Assembly: GCA_025355105.1 (NCBI GenBank)
Contig: JANYAE010000006.1
Location: 19,357-83,356, forward strand
Direction: 5' to 3'
Length of the DNA: 64,000 nt
Source: Pseudomonadota bacterium
GTDB taxonomy: Bacteria; Pseudomonadota; Gammaproteobacteria; Steroidobacterales; Steroidobacteraceae
Both the position numbers and the translations under genes were made by a program. Within the stretch, counting starts at the first letter, position 1, and each line of letters starts with the position of its first letter. Positions 45,071-56,306 of this stretch are shown here, one piece after another. The notes under the pieces were generated by a model, which did not search any database, was not told the DNA's origin, and worked only from the letters and a program-made list of their open reading frames with translations.

Positions 45071-46357
45071 TCAGCCGCGCAACGCGGCGAAAGCGCGGCG
45101 CGCGGCAGCCAGCGTCGCCTCGATCTCCGCCGGGCCGTGGGTGGCCGAGATGAAGCCGGCCTCGAAGGCCGACGGCGCGAGGTAGACCCCTTCGCGGAGC
45201 ATCGCGTGAAAGAAGCGCTTGAAGCGCTCGGCGTCGCAGCGCGTCGCCTCGCTGAAGCTCATGACGCGCGGCGCATCGGTGAAGAAGAAGCCGAACATGC
45301 CGCAGACGTGATTGGTCGCGAGCGGGATGCCGGCTTCCCGGGCGGCTGCGCCGAGCCCGCTGACCAGCGCCTGCGTCGCGGCGCCGAGGCGTTCGTGAAA
45401 GCCCGGCGCCTGGATCAGCTTCAAGGTCTCGAGGCCGGCGGCCATCGCCACCGGGTTCCCCGACAGCGTGCCGGCCTGGTACACCGGGCCGAGCGGGGCG
45501 ATCCGCTCCATGATGTCGCGACGGCCGCCGAAGGCGCCGACCGGCATGCCGCCGCCGACGATCTTGCCGAGCGTCGTCAGGTCCGGGCGGATGCCGTACA
45601 GCGCCTGGGCGCCGCCGAGCGCCACCCGAAAGCCGGTCATGACTTCGTCGAAGATCAGCACCGCGCCGTGGCGCGTGCACTCCTCGCGCAGCGCCTCGAG
45701 GAAGCCGGCCACCGGCGGGATGCAGTTCATGTTGCCGGCGACCGGCTCGACGATCACGCACGCCACCTCGCCGCCGTAGCTGCGGAACGCCTCGCGCACC
45801 TGGCCGATGTCGTTGTAGGCGAGCGTCAGCGTGTGCGCCGCCATCGCCGCCGGCACGCCGGCCGAGGTCGGCACGCCCTGCGTCAGCAGGCCGGAGCCCG
45901 CCTTGACCAGCAGCGAGTCGGAGTGGCCGTGGTAGCAGCCTTCGAACTTGATGATCTTGTCGCGGCCGGTGTAGCCGCGGGCGAGGCGGATCGCGCTCAT
46001 GGTCGCCTCGGTGCCGGAGCTGACCATGCGCACCAGCTCGATCGACGGCACCAGCCGGCAGATGAGGCGCGCGACCTCGGTCTCGATCGGCGTCGGCGCG
46101 CCGAAGCTGAGGCCGTCCGCGGCGGTTGCCTGCACGACCCGGATCACGTCCGGGTGCGCGTGGCCGAGAATCGCCGGCCCCCACGAGCCGACGTAGTCGA
46201 TGTAGCGATCGCCGTCGGCGGACCAGGCGTGCGGCCCCTTGGCCTTGGTGAAGAACACCGGTTCGCCGCCGACGCTGCGGAACGCACGCACCGGCGAGTT
46301 CACGCCGCCCGGGATGTACCGACAGGCTTCCTGATAGAGTTCATGTGAGCTGGGCAC
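45071..46357 (-). CDS. hemL: Glutamate-1-semialdehyde 2,1-aminomutase
   Basis: PLP enzyme that makes 5-aminolevulinate in the C5 tetrapyrrole pathway. The 428 residues show [12 protein letters not shown] (14-25), [37 protein letters not shown] and the Lys265 Schiff-base site in [16 protein letters not shown]. The start is GTG 46357, with GGAGG five bases upstream; an in-frame GTG two codons earlier overlaps that site. It is divergent from a rubredoxin gene over 72 bp and heads a unit with a GT9 and a CPBP gene. Confidence 0.96.
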   Translation of the reverse strand: MPSSHELYQEACRYIPGGVNSPVRAFRSVGGEPVFFTKAKGPHAWSADGDRYIDYVGSWGPAILGHAHPDVIRVVQATAADGLSFGAPTPIETEVARLICRLVPSIELVRMVSSGTEATMSAIRLARGYTGRDKIIKFEGCYHGHSDSLLVKAGSGLLTQGVPTSAGVPAAMAAHTLTLAYNDIGQVREAFRSYGGEVACVIVEPVAGNMNCIPPVAGFLEALREECTRHGAVLIFDEVMTGFRVALGGAQALYGIRPDLTTLGKIVGGGMPVGAFGGRRDIMERIAPLGPVYQAGTLSGNPVAMAAGLETLKLIQAPGFHERLGAATQALVSGLGAAAREAGIPLATNHVCGMFGFFFTDAPRVMSFSEATRCDAERFKRFFHAMLREGVYLAPSAFEAGFISATHGPAEIEATLAAARRAFAALRG

Positions 46358-46429
46358 GGGCACCTCCAATCCGGGAAGTGTACGGCGCGGCGCGCGTCGA
46401 CGGTATCCGTCGTGAGAGCGGACCAACTG

Positions 46430-46618
46430 ATGAACAACAAGATGACCGAGGGGCTGAAGACCTGGATCTGCGTGATCTGCGGTCACGTCTACGAAGAGGC
46501 GGAGGGTGATCCGCAGCGCGGCGTCCCGCCGGGCACGCGCTGGAGCGACGTGCCGGCCGACTGGAGCTGCCCCGACTGCGGGGCCAGCAAGGACGATTTC
46601 GAAATGGTGGCGCTCTAG
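46430..46618 (+). CDS. Rubredoxin
   Basis: A 62-residue iron protein with the Fe(Cys)4 ligands Cys14, Cys17, Cys47 and Cys50 (CVICGH and CPDCGA). Between them lie YEEAEGDP, the [10 protein letters not shown] core and DWSC, all standard. It is a one-electron carrier; the partner is unknown here. ATG 46430 is favoured by a GAGCGGA site; a GTG at 46412 would add six residues. The stop shares a CTAG palindrome with the convergent CpdA-type gene. Confidence 0.94.
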   Translation: MNNKMTEGLKTWICVICGHVYEEAEGDPQRGVPPGTRWSDVPADWSCPDCGASKDDFEMVAL

Positions 46619-47478
46619 CCGGCCGAGGCGCGCGGCAGCGGCGCGGCCGCGGCGAGCGAGTCCACCCAGACGATCGCACTCTCGACGCGGCCGTCCTCGT
46701 GCAGCTCGAGCCAGCGGTAGCCCGGCGGGCGCTGATCGATCGCGAATTGATCCGAGCCGGGCTTGAACTGCGCGCAGGTCGACGGCGTTGCGAGCAGACG
46801 AACGCCGCGGCGCTCGCCGTCGAAGGCCTGGTGGACGTGTCCCCACAGCAGCACGCGCACGTTCTGGTGGCGATCGAGCACCTCGAACAGCGCGTCGCGG
46901 TTCTCGAGCCCGACGGTGTCCAGCCAGCGACTGCCGGCCGCCACCGGATGGTGGTGCAGGCAGACGAGCGCATGGCGGTCGGCGTGTTCGCTCAGCGCCG
47001 CGTCGAGCCGCGCGAGCTCGCCCGCCGCCAGCCGGCCGGCGGCCATGCCGTGCTGGTACGAATCGAGCATCACCAGCAGCCACTCGCCGTGGCGCGCCGT
47101 GCCGCAGATCTGGAACGGCGCGTTCGCGAGCTCGGCGCGCATCGGCACCTGCTCGTCGTGGTTGCCGGGAATGCAGTACACGGGGACCTTCGACTGGCCG
47201 AACAGGCGTCGCACGTGCTGGTAGCCGGCCGGGTCATCCTGGACGAGGTCGCCGGTCAGCAGCAGTGCTTCCCACGGCGCCTCGCGCGCGCGCGCGGTCG
47301 CGAGCGCCGCCTCGAGCGCTGGCAGCGTCGCAATACCGCGCAGACGGCCGTCGGCGGCGCCGTACAGGTGCAGGTCGGTGAACTGGACGATGCGGGTCGG
47401 GGCGCGGCTCACTGGGGTATCCGTGACGTAGGTCCGCTGTGCGCACTCAGCAGGCACGCGGCAGCATAACAAGGACAT
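46615..47478 (-). CDS. cpdA: 3',5'-cyclic-nucleotide phosphodiesterase, CpdA type
   Basis: Class III (calcineurin-like) metallophosphoesterase of 287 residues. The metal ligands are all in place: FTDLHLYG (Asp35, His37), LTGDLVQDD (Asp near 76), IPGNHDEQ (near 107), HHHP (near 178) and GHVHQAF (near 216). This pattern and length match CpdA, which lowers cAMP. Start ATG 47478 is uncertain, since its ribosome site is poor, and about 25 residues before the conserved core are not well supported. It lies downstream of ahcY on the same strand. Confidence 0.88.
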   Translation of the reverse strand: MSLLCCRVPAECAQRTYVTDTPVSRAPTRIVQFTDLHLYGAADGRLRGIATLPALEAALATARAREAPWEALLLTGDLVQDDPAGYQHVRRLFGQSKVPVYCIPGNHDEQVPMRAELANAPFQICGTARHGEWLLVMLDSYQHGMAAGRLAAGELARLDAALSEHADRHALVCLHHHPVAAGSRWLDTVGLENRDALFEVLDRHQNVRVLLWGHVHQAFDGERRGVRLLATPSTCAQFKPGSDQFAIDQRPPGYRWLELHEDGRVESAIVWVDSLAAAAPLPRASAG

Positions 47479-47513
47479 CCCGCGCTTAAGGGTGAACCCC
47501 GTCGCGCGCGGCG

Positions 47514-47547
47514 AACGGTGCGGATGATGCGCCGCACAGTTACCGTT
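47514..47547. other. Nested inverted repeats before the CpdA-type gene
   Basis: GTGCGG (47518-47523) pairs with CCGCAC (47532-47537), and an outer AACGGT (47514-47519) can pair with ACCGTT (47542-47547) in a competing or nested form. It lies about 40 bp before the cpdA start on the minus strand and could be an operator or RNA element of its leader. Evidence is only the repeat itself. Confidence 0.3.
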
Positions 47548-47581
47548 AGAGGACGGTCCGGAGCGCCAGTTCCGCTACAAA

Positions 47582-47622
47582 CGACACGGGGCCGGACGCT
47601 GCCGCCCGGCCCCGCGGTGTCG
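47582..47622 (-). terminator. Probable terminator of ahcY
   Basis: CGACAC (47582-47587) pairs with GTGTCG (47617-47622) and the inner GGGGCCGG (47588-47595) with CCGGCCCC (47606-47613), making a long GC-rich hairpin 15 bp after the ahcY stop. The minus-strand tail reads TTTGT, a weak T-run, so the hairpin may need Rho or be an attenuator. Confidence 0.5.
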
Positions 47623-47637
47623 CTCGGGAACGACGGT

Positions 47638-49050
47638 CTAGTAGCGGTAGTGATCGGCCTTATAGGGACCGTCAACCGACACGCCGATGTACGCCGCCTG
47701 CTCGGCGCTGAGCTTGGTCAGCACGGCGCCGATCTTGCCGAGATGCAGCCGCGCGACGTGCTCGTCGAGCTGCTTCGGCAGCGTGTAGACCTTCTTCTCG
47801 TAGCGGGCGTTGTGCAGCCACAATTCGATCTGCGCCAGCGTCTGGTTCGAGAACGAGTTCGACATAACGAACGACGGGTGGCCGGTGCCGCAGCCGAGGT
47901 TCACGAGCCGGCCCTTGGCGAGCACGATGATCCGCTTGCCGTCCGGGAACACGACGTGGTCCACCTGCGGCTTGATCTCCTCCCAGCGGCAGTGCGCGAG
48001 GCTCGCGATGTCGATCTCGGAGTCGAAATGGCCGATGTTGCAGACGATCGCGTTGTGCTTCATGCGCTGCATGTGCTCGAGCGCGATCACCCGCAGGTTG
48101 CCGGTCGCGGTAACGAAGATGTCGGCCTTGTCGGCCGCGTAGTCCATGGTCACGACGCGGTAGCCATCCATCGCCGCCTGCAGCGCGCAGATCGGGTCGA
48201 TCTCGGTGACCCAGACCTGGGCCGAGAGGGCCTTGAGCGCCTCGGCGCTGCCCTTGCCGACATCGCCGTAGCCGGCGACGAGCGCGACCTTGCCGGCGAT
48301 CATGACGTCGGTGGCGCGCTTGATCGCGTCGACCAGCGACTCGCGGCAGCCGTAGAGGTTGTCGAACTTCGACTTGGTGACCGAGTCGTTGACATTGATC
48401 GCCGGGAACAGCAGCCGGCCTTCCTTCTCCATCTGGTAGAGGCGATGGACGCCGGTGGTGGTCTCCTCGGTCACGCCCCTGATGCTGGCGGCGAGCGCGG
48501 CATAGAAGCCGGGCTTCGACTTCAGGCGCTGCGCGATCGCGGCGTACAGCACCTCCTCTTCCTCGTTGCCGGGCTTGGCGATCACCGACGGGTCGGATTC
48601 GGCCTTGAGCCCGAGGTGCACCAGCAGCGTCGCGTCGCCGCCGTCGTCGAGAATCATGTTCGGCGCGCCGCCGTCGCTCCACTCGAAGATGCGGTGGGTG
48701 TACTCCCAGTACTCGGTCAGCGACTCGCCCTTGTAGGCGAACACCGGCGTACCGGCCTCGACGATCGCGGCGGCTGCGTGGTCCTGGGTCGAGAAGATAT
48801 TGCACGAGGCCCAGCGCACGTCGGCGCCGAGCGCCTTCAGCGTCTCGATCAATACCGCGGTCTGGATCGTCATGTGCAGCGAACCCGCGACGCGGGCGCC
48901 CTTGAGGGGCTGGCGGGCAGCGTACTGCTCGCGCACGGCCATCAGGCCGGGCATCTCGGTCTCGGCGATGTTGATTTCCTTGCGGCCCCAGTCGGCGAGC
49001 TTCAGGTCCGCCACGTGGAAATCGTTCGTCAGCTTGATTGCAGCGCTCAT
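47638..49050 (-). CDS. ahcY: Adenosylhomocysteinase
   Basis: NAD-dependent S-adenosylhomocysteine hydrolase of 470 residues, the longer proteobacterial form; it clears SAH to homocysteine and adenosine. Family marks are [11 protein letters not shown] at the N-terminus, [19 protein letters not shown], the NAD-binding [15 protein letters not shown] and the C-terminal [11 protein letters not shown]. It is preceded by an SAH riboswitch and lies downstream of metK, so the two SAM-cycle genes are adjacent but expression of ahcY can be raised independently when SAH builds up. ATG 49050 follows GGAGAG. Confidence 0.97.
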   Translation of the reverse strand: MSAAIKLTNDFHVADLKLADWGRKEINIAETEMPGLMAVREQYAARQPLKGARVAGSLHMTIQTAVLIETLKALGADVRWASCNIFSTQDHAAAAIVEAGTPVFAYKGESLTEYWEYTHRIFEWSDGGAPNMILDDGGDATLLVHLGLKAESDPSVIAKPGNEEEEVLYAAIAQRLKSKPGFYAALAASIRGVTEETTTGVHRLYQMEKEGRLLFPAINVNDSVTKSKFDNLYGCRESLVDAIKRATDVMIAGKVALVAGYGDVGKGSAEALKALSAQVWVTEIDPICALQAAMDGYRVVTMDYAADKADIFVTATGNLRVIALEHMQRMKHNAIVCNIGHFDSEIDIASLAHCRWEEIKPQVDHVVFPDGKRIIVLAKGRLVNLGCGTGHPSFVMSNSFSNQTLAQIELWLHNARYEKKVYTLPKQLDEHVARLHLGKIGAVLTKLSAEQAAYIGVSVDGPYKADHYRY

Positions 49051-49071
49051 TCGTTCTCTCCTCGGAGAAGG

Positions 49072-49162
49072 AATGGGCGCCGTTGTCCAGTCGACCGTCC
49101 CACCGAGCCTGACGAACCCCCGGGCGCGAAGGCCCCGGGTCCGCTGCAGCGCCCCTCGGCGG
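49072..49162 (-). ncRNA. S-adenosylhomocysteine (SAH) riboswitch
   Basis: Read on the minus strand, the leader of ahcY contains CCGAGGGGCGCTGCAGCGG, then after a GC-rich hairpin CAGGCTCGG, and finally ACAACGGCGCCCA. These are the conserved blocks of the SAH riboswitch (consensus CCGAGGAGCGCTGC, CAGGCTCGG, AACGGCGCTC). P1 pairs CCGAG with CTCGG; the pseudoknot stem pairs GGGCGC with GCGCCC, a compensated change from the usual GAGCGC/GCGCTC. The P2 arm is CCCGGG-loop-CCCGGG. Such riboswitches turn on SAH disposal; placement 22 bp before ahcY fits exactly. Confidence 0.9.
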
Positions 49163-49180
49163 GCGGTATGAATTCGGGGC

Positions 49181-50344
49181 CTACTTGGCGTCCGCCTTGA
49201 GGGCGCGCGCCTTGTCGGTGCGCTCCCAGCTGAACTCGGGCTCGGTGCGGCCGAAGTGGCCGTAGGCGGCGGTCGACTCGTAGATCGGCCGGGCGAGGTC
49301 GAGCATCTGCCGCAGTCCGTACGGCGTCAGGTCGAAGTGCTTGAGCACCAGCTGCGTCAAGCGCTCACGCGACAGCTTGCCGGTGCCGAAGGTCTCGACC
49401 ATCACCGAGGTCGGTTCGGCGACCCCGATGGCGTACGAGACCTGCACCTCGCAGCGCTCGGCGAGGCCGGCGGCGACGATGTTCTTGGCGACGTAGCGCG
49501 CCGCGTAGGCCGCCGAGCGGTCGACCTTCGACGGGTCCTTGCCGGAGAACGCACCGCCGCCGTGGCGCGCGAAGCCACCGTAGGTGTCGACGATGATCTT
49601 GCGGCCGGTCAGGCCGCAGTCGCCGACCGGGCCGCCAATGACGAACTTGCCGGTCGGATTGATGTGGAACTTGGTGCGCTTGTCGATCCAGCGCTTCGGC
49701 AGCACCGGCAGGATGATCTCCTCCATCACGCCCTCGCGCAGCTTGCGCTGGCTGATCTCGGGGGCATGCTGCGTCGACAGCACCACCGCCTCGATGCCGA
49801 CCGGGCGGTCGTGCTCGTAGCGGAACGTGATCTGGCTCTTGGCGTCCGGCCGCAGCCACGGCAGCTTGCGGCCGCGGCGCACTTCCGCCTGACGCTTTAC
49901 CAGGCGGTGCGCGTAGGTGATCGGCGCCGGCATCAGCACGTCGGTCTCGTTGCTCGCGTAGCCGAACATCAGGCCCTGGTCGCCGGCGCCCTGCTTGCGC
50001 GGGTCCTTGCGGTCGACGCCCTGCGCGATGTCCGGCGACTGCTTGCCGATGATGTTGATCACCGCGCAGCTCGCGCCGTCGAAGCCCATGTCCGAGTCGT
50101 CGTAGCCGATGCGCAGCACCGTGCGGCGCACCAGCGCCTCGAGGTCGACCCAGGCGGTGGTGGTGATCTCGCCGGCGACCACGACGCAGCCGGTCTTGAC
50201 CAGCGTCTCGCAGGCGACGCGGGCGCGTTTGTCGACCGCGATGATCGCGTCGAGGACGGCATCCGAGATCTGGTCTGCGACCTTGTCCGGGTGACCCTCG
50301 GACACAGATTCAGACGTGAACAAGTAGCTGCTGCTGGACGCCAT
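49181..50344 (-). CDS. metK: S-adenosylmethionine synthetase
   Basis: Makes SAM from methionine and ATP. The 387 residues begin [18 protein letters not shown] with the usual N-terminus, and include the [12 protein letters not shown] (about 118-129) and [20 protein letters not shown] (about 263-282) signature motifs. The ATG at 50344 fits family length; upstream in-frame sequence overlaps the tkt promoter region and is not coding. It is divergent from tkt and followed by the SAH riboswitch and ahcY. Confidence 0.97.
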   Translation of the reverse strand: MASSSSYLFTSESVSEGHPDKVADQISDAVLDAIIAVDKRARVACETLVKTGCVVVAGEITTTAWVDLEALVRRTVLRIGYDDSDMGFDGASCAVINIIGKQSPDIAQGVDRKDPRKQGAGDQGLMFGYASNETDVLMPAPITYAHRLVKRQAEVRRGRKLPWLRPDAKSQITFRYEHDRPVGIEAVVLSTQHAPEISQRKLREGVMEEIILPVLPKRWIDKRTKFHINPTGKFVIGGPVGDCGLTGRKIIVDTYGGFARHGGGAFSGKDPSKVDRSAAYAARYVAKNIVAAGLAERCEVQVSYAIGVAEPTSVMVETFGTGKLSRERLTQLVLKHFDLTPYGLRQMLDLARPIYESTAAYGHFGRTEPEFSWERTDKARALKADAK

Positions 50345-50477
50345 CGGGATCACGCGCGCTGCTAGGCGCCTCAGGCCATGTAATCGGTCAAGTATACCAA
50401 GGCGTCGACGGCCGTTGCCCATGTCTTGTGGGTGTTGGACAATAGCCGGCTTCCTACCGAACGTCATGGAATGGCCG
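50345..50477. promoter_or_regulatory. metK-tkt divergent promoter region
   Basis: The 133-bp gap between two divergent starts is somewhat AT-richer (for example GTAATCGGTCAAGTATACCAAGG around 50379-50402) and must hold both promoters. TATACC/GGTATA and TTGACC on the minus strand could belong to the metK promoter; I cannot assign exact boxes. Confidence 0.35.
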
Positions 50478-52475
50478 ATGCAAAACCGCCGGCAGCTCGC
50501 CAACGCCCTACGCGCCCTCAGCATGGATGCCGTCCAGCAGGCGAACTCCGGTCACCCCGGCATGCCGATGGGCATGGCGGACATCGCCGAGGTGCTGTGG
50601 CGTGATTTCCTCAAGCACAACCCGGGCAACCCGAGCTGGCTGGACCGCGACCGCTTCGTGCTGTCGAACGGCCACGGCTCGATGCTGCTCTACTCGCTGC
50701 TGCACCTGAGCGGCTACCCGCTGCCGATGGAGCAGCTCAAGCAGTTCCGCCAGCTCGGCTCGCACACGCCGGGCCACCCGGAGCGCGAGCCGAAGCTTGG
50801 CATCGAGACCACCACCGGCCCGCTCGGCCAGGGACTCGCGAACGCGGTCGGCATGGCGCTCGCCGAGCGCGTGCTCGGCGCGAGCTTCAACCAGCCCGGC
50901 TTCACGCTGATCGATCACCACACCTACGTATTCCTCGGCGACGGCTGCCTGATGGAAGGCGTTTCGCACGAGGCCTGCTCACTTGCCGGCACGCTCGGAC
51001 TCGGCAAGCTGATCTGCTTCTACGACGACAACGGCATCTCGATCGACGGCCACGTGCAGGGCTGGTTCACCGACGACACGCCGAAGCGCTTCGAGGCCTA
51101 CGGCTGGCAGGTGCTGCGCAATGTCGACGGCCACGACGCCGAGGCGGTGCGCCGCGCGATCCGCAAGGCGCGCAAGGAGAACGGCAAGCCGACGCTGATC
51201 TGCTGCAAGACGATCATCGGCTTCGGCGCGCCCAACAAGCAGGGCAGCGAGGCGACGCACGGCGCGCCGCTCGGCGTCGAGGAAGTGGCCGCGGCGCGCA
51301 AGGCGCTGGACTGGCCGTACCCGCCGTTCGAGGTGCCCGACGAGGTGCGCGCCGCGTGGGATGCGCGCGCCCGCGGCAAGCGCGCCGAGAACAAGTGGCA
51401 GCGGCTGCTCCAGGAGTACCGCAAGGCCTATCCACAGCAGGCCGCCGAGCTCGAGCGCCGCAGCGGCGGCGACCTGCCGGCCGACTGGAGCGAGTTTGCG
51501 CACGCGACGCTGGCCGCGGTGCAGGAGCAGGGCACGGCGGTCGCGACGCGCCAGTCCTCGCAGGCGGCGCTCAATGCCTTCGGCTCGAAGCTGCCGGAGC
51601 TGTTCGGCGGCTCCGCCGATCTGACCGGTTCGAACAACACCTGGGCCAAGAACTCGAAGGGCGTCACGCGCGGCGACCCGGCCGGCAACTACGTCTGGTA
51701 CGGCGTGCGCGAATTCGGCATGTCGGCGGCGATGAACGGCATCGCGCTGCACGGCGGGCTGCTGCCCTACGGCGGTACCTTCCTCGTGTTCTCCGACTAC
51801 GCCCGCAGCGCCGTGCGCATGGCGGCGCTGATGCAGCTACCGACGATCTTCGTCTGGTCGCACGACTCGATCGGCCTCGGCGAGGACGGCCCGACGCACC
51901 AGCCCATCGAACACCTCGCCTCGCTGCGGCTGATCCCGAACATGACCCTGTGGCGCCCCTGCGACGCGGTCGAGGCGCACGTCGCCTGGATCGACGCGAT
52001 CGAGCGCCGTTCGGGGCCGACCGGCCTCGTGCTGACGCGCCAGGCGCTGCCGCACCAGCCGCGCTCGCGCGAGCAACTCGCCGACGTCCGCCGCGGCGGC
52101 TACGTGCTGGTCGAGTGCCAGGGCGCGCCCGAGCTCGTGCTGATCGGGACCGGCTCCGAAGTGCAACTCGCGGTCGATGCCGCGCGCGCGCTCGCGGCGC
52201 GCGGCCGGCGCGTGCGGGTCGTGTCGATGCCGTCGACCGAGCGCTTCGACGCGCAGCCGGCCGACTACCGGGCGGGCGTGCTGCCGCACGGCGTGGCGTG
52301 CGTCGCGGTCGAGGCCGGCGTGCGCGAGTACTGGTGCCGCTACACGACGCTGCGCGAGCGCGTCGTCGGCATCGATAGCTTCGGCGCCTCGGCGCCCGCC
52401 AAGGATCTGTTCAAGCACTTCGGCATCACAGCCGATCATGTGATCGCCGTCGCGACGCAAGCGCTCGGCGGCTGA
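50478..52475 (+). CDS. tkt: Transketolase
   Basis: Thiamine-diphosphate enzyme of the pentose phosphate pathway. The 665 residues align end to end with E. coli TktA (663): [39 protein letters not shown], the ThDP-binding [18 protein letters not shown] (about 156-173), [10 protein letters not shown] and [23 protein letters not shown] 50478 corresponds to the normal first residue and has a GGAATGG site; ATG 50466 would add four residues. It heads the tkt-gap-pgk-pyk cluster. Confidence 0.96.
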   Translation: MQNRRQLANALRALSMDAVQQANSGHPGMPMGMADIAEVLWRDFLKHNPGNPSWLDRDRFVLSNGHGSMLLYSLLHLSGYPLPMEQLKQFRQLGSHTPGHPEREPKLGIETTTGPLGQGLANAVGMALAERVLGASFNQPGFTLIDHHTYVFLGDGCLMEGVSHEACSLAGTLGLGKLICFYDDNGISIDGHVQGWFTDDTPKRFEAYGWQVLRNVDGHDAEAVRRAIRKARKENGKPTLICCKTIIGFGAPNKQGSEATHGAPLGVEEVAAARKALDWPYPPFEVPDEVRAAWDARARGKRAENKWQRLLQEYRKAYPQQAAELERRSGGDLPADWSEFAHATLAAVQEQGTAVATRQSSQAALNAFGSKLPELFGGSADLTGSNNTWAKNSKGVTRGDPAGNYVWYGVREFGMSAAMNGIALHGGLLPYGGTFLVFSDYARSAVRMAALMQLPTIFVWSHDSIGLGEDGPTHQPIEHLASLRLIPNMTLWRPCDAVEAHVAWIDAIERRSGPTGLVLTRQALPHQPRSREQLADVRRGGYVLVECQGAPELVLIGTGSEVQLAVDAARALAARGRRVRVVSMPSTERFDAQPADYRAGVLPHGVACVAVEAGVREYWCRYTTLRERVVGIDSFGASAPAKDLFKHFGITADHVIAVATQALGG

Positions 52476-52510
52476 CGCCGGGCTATCCGCTAGATAGAGA
52501 GGATTCGAAC

Positions 52511-53524
52511 ATGGCCATCAAGGTAGGAATCAACGGCTACGGCCGCATCGGCCGCAACGTGCTGCGCGCGCTCTACGAGGGCAAGCGCAACGGCGAGATC
52601 CAGATCGTCGCGATCAACGATCTCGGCGACGCGAACACCAACGCCCACCTGACGCGCTTCGACACCGCGCACGGCCGTTTCCCCGGCCAGGTCAGCGTCG
52701 ACGGCGACTCGATGGTCGTCAACGGCGACCGCATCCGCGTGCTCGCCGAGCGTGACCCGTCGAAGCTGCCTTGGGGCGAGCTCGGCGCCGAGTACGTGCT
52801 CGAGTGCACCGGACTGTTCGCCAACAAGGAGAAGGCCGGCAAGCATCTCGCCGGCGGCGCCAAGAAGGTCGTGATCTCAGCGCCGGCCGAGGGAGCGGTC
52901 GACGCGACGGTCGTCTACGGCGTCAACCACGGCGTGCTGAAGAGCGACATGACCGTGATCTCGAACGCCTCGTGCACGACCAACTGCCTCGTGCCGCTGG
53001 TCAAGCCGCTGCACGAGGCGATCGGCGTCGTGGCCGGCATCATGACCACGGTGCACGCCTACACCAATGACCAGGTGCTCACCGACGTGTTCCACAAGGA
53101 CCTGCGGCGCGCGCGCTCGGCGACCATGTCGATGATCCCGACCAAGACCGGCGCCGCCGCCGCGGTTGGCCTCGTGATGCCGGAGCTGAAGGGCAAGCTG
53201 GACGGCTTCTCGGTGCGCGTGCCGACCATCAACGTCTCGCTGGTCGACCTCACCTTCACCGCCAAGCGCGCGACCACGGTCGAGGAGATCAACAAGATCC
53301 TCAAGTCCGCGGCCGACGGGCCGCTGAAGGGCGTGCTCGCCTACAACGACCAGCCGCTGGTCTCGGTCGACTTCAACCACGACCCGGCCTCCTCGACCTA
53401 CGACGCGACGCTGACCAAGGTCATCGAAGGCACGCTGGTCAAGGTGTGCGCCTGGTACGACAACGAGTGGGGCTTCTCGAACCGCATGCTCGACACCACG
53501 CTCGCCTGGAGCCGCGCGAAATGA
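52511..53524 (+). CDS. gap: Glyceraldehyde-3-phosphate dehydrogenase, type I
   Basis: NAD-dependent glycolytic enzyme of 337 residues. [15 protein letters not shown] is the dinucleotide site; the catalytic Cys lies in [13 protein letters not shown] (about 156-168), and [19 protein letters not shown] follows. AGAGAGGATTCGAAC precedes the ATG, a good ribosome site. It follows tkt by 35 bp, and its TGA overlaps the start of pgk, indicating an operon. Confidence 0.97.
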   Translation: MAIKVGINGYGRIGRNVLRALYEGKRNGEIQIVAINDLGDANTNAHLTRFDTAHGRFPGQVSVDGDSMVVNGDRIRVLAERDPSKLPWGELGAEYVLECTGLFANKEKAGKHLAGGAKKVVISAPAEGAVDATVVYGVNHGVLKSDMTVISNASCTTNCLVPLVKPLHEAIGVVAGIMTTVHAYTNDQVLTDVFHKDLRRARSATMSMIPTKTGAAAAVGLVMPELKGKLDGFSVRVPTINVSLVDLTFTAKRATTVEEINKILKSAADGPLKGVLAYNDQPLVSVDFNHDPASSTYDATLTKVIEGTLVKVCAWYDNEWGFSNRMLDTTLAWSRAK

Positions 53525-54759
53525 TGGCCGTAGCCGGCGCCGGCGCCGGCGCGCCGGGAGGCGTCTCGACGCGCGTGGTGCGCATGCAGGATGTCGCGCT
53601 CGCGGGTCAGCGCGTGCTGATTCGCGAGGACCTCAACGTCCCGGTCAAGGATGGCGTGGTCACGAGCGATGCGCGGATCCGGGCCGCGTTGCCGACGATC
53701 CAGCAGGCGCTGGCGGCCGGTGCGCGCGTGATGCTGATGTCGCACCTCGGCCGTCCCGAGGAAGGCAAGGCCAGCGCCGAGTTCTCGCTGGCGCCGGTCG
53801 CGACGCGGCTCTCCGAGCTGCTCGGCCGCAGGGTGCCGCTGATCAAGGACTGGCTCGGCGGCGTCACGGTGGCGCCCGGCGAGGCGGTATTGCTCGAGAA
53901 CGTGCGCTTCAACAAGGGCGAGAAGAAGGATGCCGAGGAGCTGTCGCGACAGATGGCGGCGCTCTGCGACGTCTACGTGATGGACGCCTTCGGCACGGCG
54001 CATCGCGCCGAGGCGAGCACGCACGGCGTCGCGCGGTACGCGCCGATAGCCTGCGCGGGGCCGCTGCTGGTCAACGAGCTCATCGCGCTCGACACCGCGC
54101 TCGACAGCCCGAAGCGCCCGCTGGTGGCCATCGTCGGTGGCTCCAAGGTCTCGACCAAGCTGACAGTGCTCGAGGCGCTGCTGGCGCGCGTCGACCAGCT
54201 GATCGTTGGCGGCGGCATCGCCAACACCTTCCTGCTGGCGCGCGGCGCGCCGATCGGCAAGAGCCTCGCCGAGCCCGACATGGTCGACATCGCGCGTCGA
54301 CTGCTCGAGCAGTCAGCGGCGAAGGGGGTCGAGCTGCCGCTGCCGACCGACGTCGTGGTCGCGCGCGAGTTCTCGGCGAAGGCCGAGGCGGACGTCAAGG
54401 CGGTCGCCGACGTGACGGCCGACGAAATGATCCTCGACATCGGACCGGACACGGCTGATCGCTTCGCGCGGATCGTCCGCGAGGCCGGCACGATCATCTG
54501 GAACGGCCCGCTGGGCGTGTTCGAGTTCGACCAGTTCGGCGAGGGCACGCGCGTGCTGGCGACCGCGATCGCGCGCTCCAAGGCGTTTTCGCTGGCCGGC
54601 GGCGGCGATACGCTGGCGGCGATCGAGAAGTACCAGGTGGAGGATGGCATGAGCTACATCTCGACCGGCGGCGGTGCCTTTCTCGAGTTCGTCGAGGGTA
54701 AACCGCTGCCCGCGGTGGTGATGCTCGAGAGCCGGGCGCGCGACGGGCGCCGCGCATGA
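53521..54759 (+). CDS. pgk: Phosphoglycerate kinase
   Basis: The 412-residue enzyme transfers phosphate from 1,3-bisphosphoglycerate to ADP. Core signatures are [49 protein letters not shown] and the C-terminal [17 protein letters not shown]. The first of two ATGs (53521) overlaps the gap stop (ATGA) and has GGAG nine bases upstream; this gives about 25 extra residues before the conserved core, rich in Ala and Gly, slightly longer than usual, so a later start cannot be excluded. The stop overlaps the pyk start. Confidence 0.95.
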   Translation: MMAVAGAGAGAPGGVSTRVVRMQDVALAGQRVLIREDLNVPVKDGVVTSDARIRAALPTIQQALAAGARVMLMSHLGRPEEGKASAEFSLAPVATRLSELLGRRVPLIKDWLGGVTVAPGEAVLLENVRFNKGEKKDAEELSRQMAALCDVYVMDAFGTAHRAEASTHGVARYAPIACAGPLLVNELIALDTALDSPKRPLVAIVGGSKVSTKLTVLEALLARVDQLIVGGGIANTFLLARGAPIGKSLAEPDMVDIARRLLEQSAAKGVELPLPTDVVVAREFSAKAEADVKAVADVTADEMILDIGPDTADRFARIVREAGTIIWNGPLGVFEFDQFGEGTRVLATAIARSKAFSLAGGGDTLAAIEKYQVEDGMSYISTGGGAFLEFVEGKPLPAVVMLESRARDGRRA

Positions 54760-56207
54760 CGCCGATCCGCACGCCGCGCCGCACCAAGATCGTCACCACC
54801 CTGGGCCCGGCGACCGACGATTCGCGCGTGCTGCAGGATCTTTTCCGGGCCGGCGCCGACGTCGTCCGCGTCAACTTCTCGCACGGTCGCTTCGAGGACC
54901 ACGCGCGGCGCATCGCGCTGGTGCGCGACGCCGCGCTCAGCGTCGGCCGCTACGTCGGCATCCTCGGTGACCTCGCCGGTCCCAAGATCCGCATCGAGCG
55001 CTTCGTCAAAGGCGCGGTGCAGCTCGAGGAAGGCGCCGACTTCACGCTCGATGTGTCGCTGGATCCGGCCGCCGGCACCGACCAGGTGGTCGGCTGCGCC
55101 TACAAGGCGCTGCCGAACGACATGCACGCGGGCGACGTGCTGTTGCTGAACGACGGCCTGATCGTGCTCGAGGTGCAGCACGTCGACGGGCCGCGGGTGC
55201 TGACGCGCGTCGTCACCGGCGGCGAGCTGTCGAATAACAAGGGCCTCAACCGCCGCGGCGGCGGCCTGTCGGCCGGTGCGCTGACCGACAAGGATCGGGC
55301 CGACATCCCGATCGCGGCCAAGCTCGACGTCGACTACCTGGCGGTGTCGTTTCCGAAGAGCGGCGAAGACATGCTCGAGGCGCGGCAGCTGCTGCGCGAG
55401 GCCGGCGGCACGGGCCGGCTGATGGCGAAGATCGAGCGCGCCGAGGCGATCCGCCACCTCGACGAGATCGTCGAGGCAAGTGACGCCGTGATGGTAGCGC
55501 GCGGCGACCTCGGCATCGAGGTCGGCTACGCGGAACTCACCGGCCTGCAGAAGCGGATCATCCAGTCGGCCCGCCAGAAGTTCAAGATCGTGGTCACGGC
55601 GACCCAGATGATGGAGTCGATGATCCACAACCCGGTACCGACGCGCGCCGAGGTGTCGGACGTCGCCAACGCCGTGCTCGACGACACCGACGCGGTCATG
55701 CTGTCGGCCGAGAGCGCGGTCGGCAAATACCCGGTCAAGGCCGTCGAGGCGATGGCGCAGGTCATCGAAGGCGCCGAGAAGTACCAGTTCACGCAGGCAA
55801 CGGGCTCGCGACAGCGCGTCGAACCGCGCGAGTTCCGCGGCTCCGACGAAGCGATCGCGATGGCGGTGATGTACACGGCCAACCACATGGACGTGAAGGC
55901 GATCGTCGCGCTGACCGAATCCGGCTCGACACCGCTGTGGATGTCGCGGATCCGCTCCGACATCCCGATCTACGCGTTCACGCGCCACGAGGCCACGCGC
56001 CGTCGCGTGACCCTCTACCGCGGCGTCTACCCGGTGTCCTTCGACGTCACGCATACCGACGCCGAGATTCTGTACGCGTCGATCTTCAGCATCCTGGTGG
56101 AGCTGCGCCTGTGCGCCGCCGGCGATCAGATCATCGTCACCAAGGGCGAGCTGTCGGGCGTCTCCGGCGGCACCAACTCGATGAAGATCCTCGAGGTCCG
56201 GCCCTGA
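54756..56207 (+). CDS. pyk: Pyruvate kinase
   Basis: The 483-residue enzyme converts phosphoenolpyruvate and ADP to pyruvate and [31 protein letters not shown], the active-site [27 protein letters not shown] and [28 protein letters not shown] are present. ATG 54756 overlaps the pgk stop (ATGA). In many Gammaproteobacteria fba follows pyk; here the next gene is an unrelated hydrolase. The cluster tkt-gap-pgk-pyk is likely one transcript. Confidence 0.96.
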   Translation: MTPIRTPRRTKIVTTLGPATDDSRVLQDLFRAGADVVRVNFSHGRFEDHARRIALVRDAALSVGRYVGILGDLAGPKIRIERFVKGAVQLEEGADFTLDVSLDPAAGTDQVVGCAYKALPNDMHAGDVLLLNDGLIVLEVQHVDGPRVLTRVVTGGELSNNKGLNRRGGGLSAGALTDKDRADIPIAAKLDVDYLAVSFPKSGEDMLEARQLLREAGGTGRLMAKIERAEAIRHLDEIVEASDAVMVARGDLGIEVGYAELTGLQKRIIQSARQKFKIVVTATQMMESMIHNPVPTRAEVSDVANAVLDDTDAVMLSAESAVGKYPVKAVEAMAQVIEGAEKYQFTQATGSRQRVEPREFRGSDEAIAMAVMYTANHMDVKAIVALTESGSTPLWMSRIRSDIPIYAFTRHEATRRRVTLYRGVYPVSFDVTHTDAEILYASIFSILVELRLCAAGDQIIVTKGELSGVSGGTNSMKILEVRP

Positions 56208-56306
56208 GCGAGGCGCGGGGGGATCGGCCGGCGGCGCCGGCCCGCGGACTTGCCAGCGCGCGGCGAAGCGGCGACGATGCCGCGATCACCGCACTGGACG
56301 CGCCCC

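Noticed and set aside
44004..46184. Apparent fusion of GT9 to an upstream 370-residue segment
   Set aside because: The upstream portion is hemL in another frame; the GT9 N-terminal motif follows ATG 45056 directly.
45071..47083. Apparent 670-residue form of HemL
   Set aside because: The extension reads through the rubredoxin and CpdA genes in the wrong frame; HemL begins at GTG 46357 with a GGAGG site.
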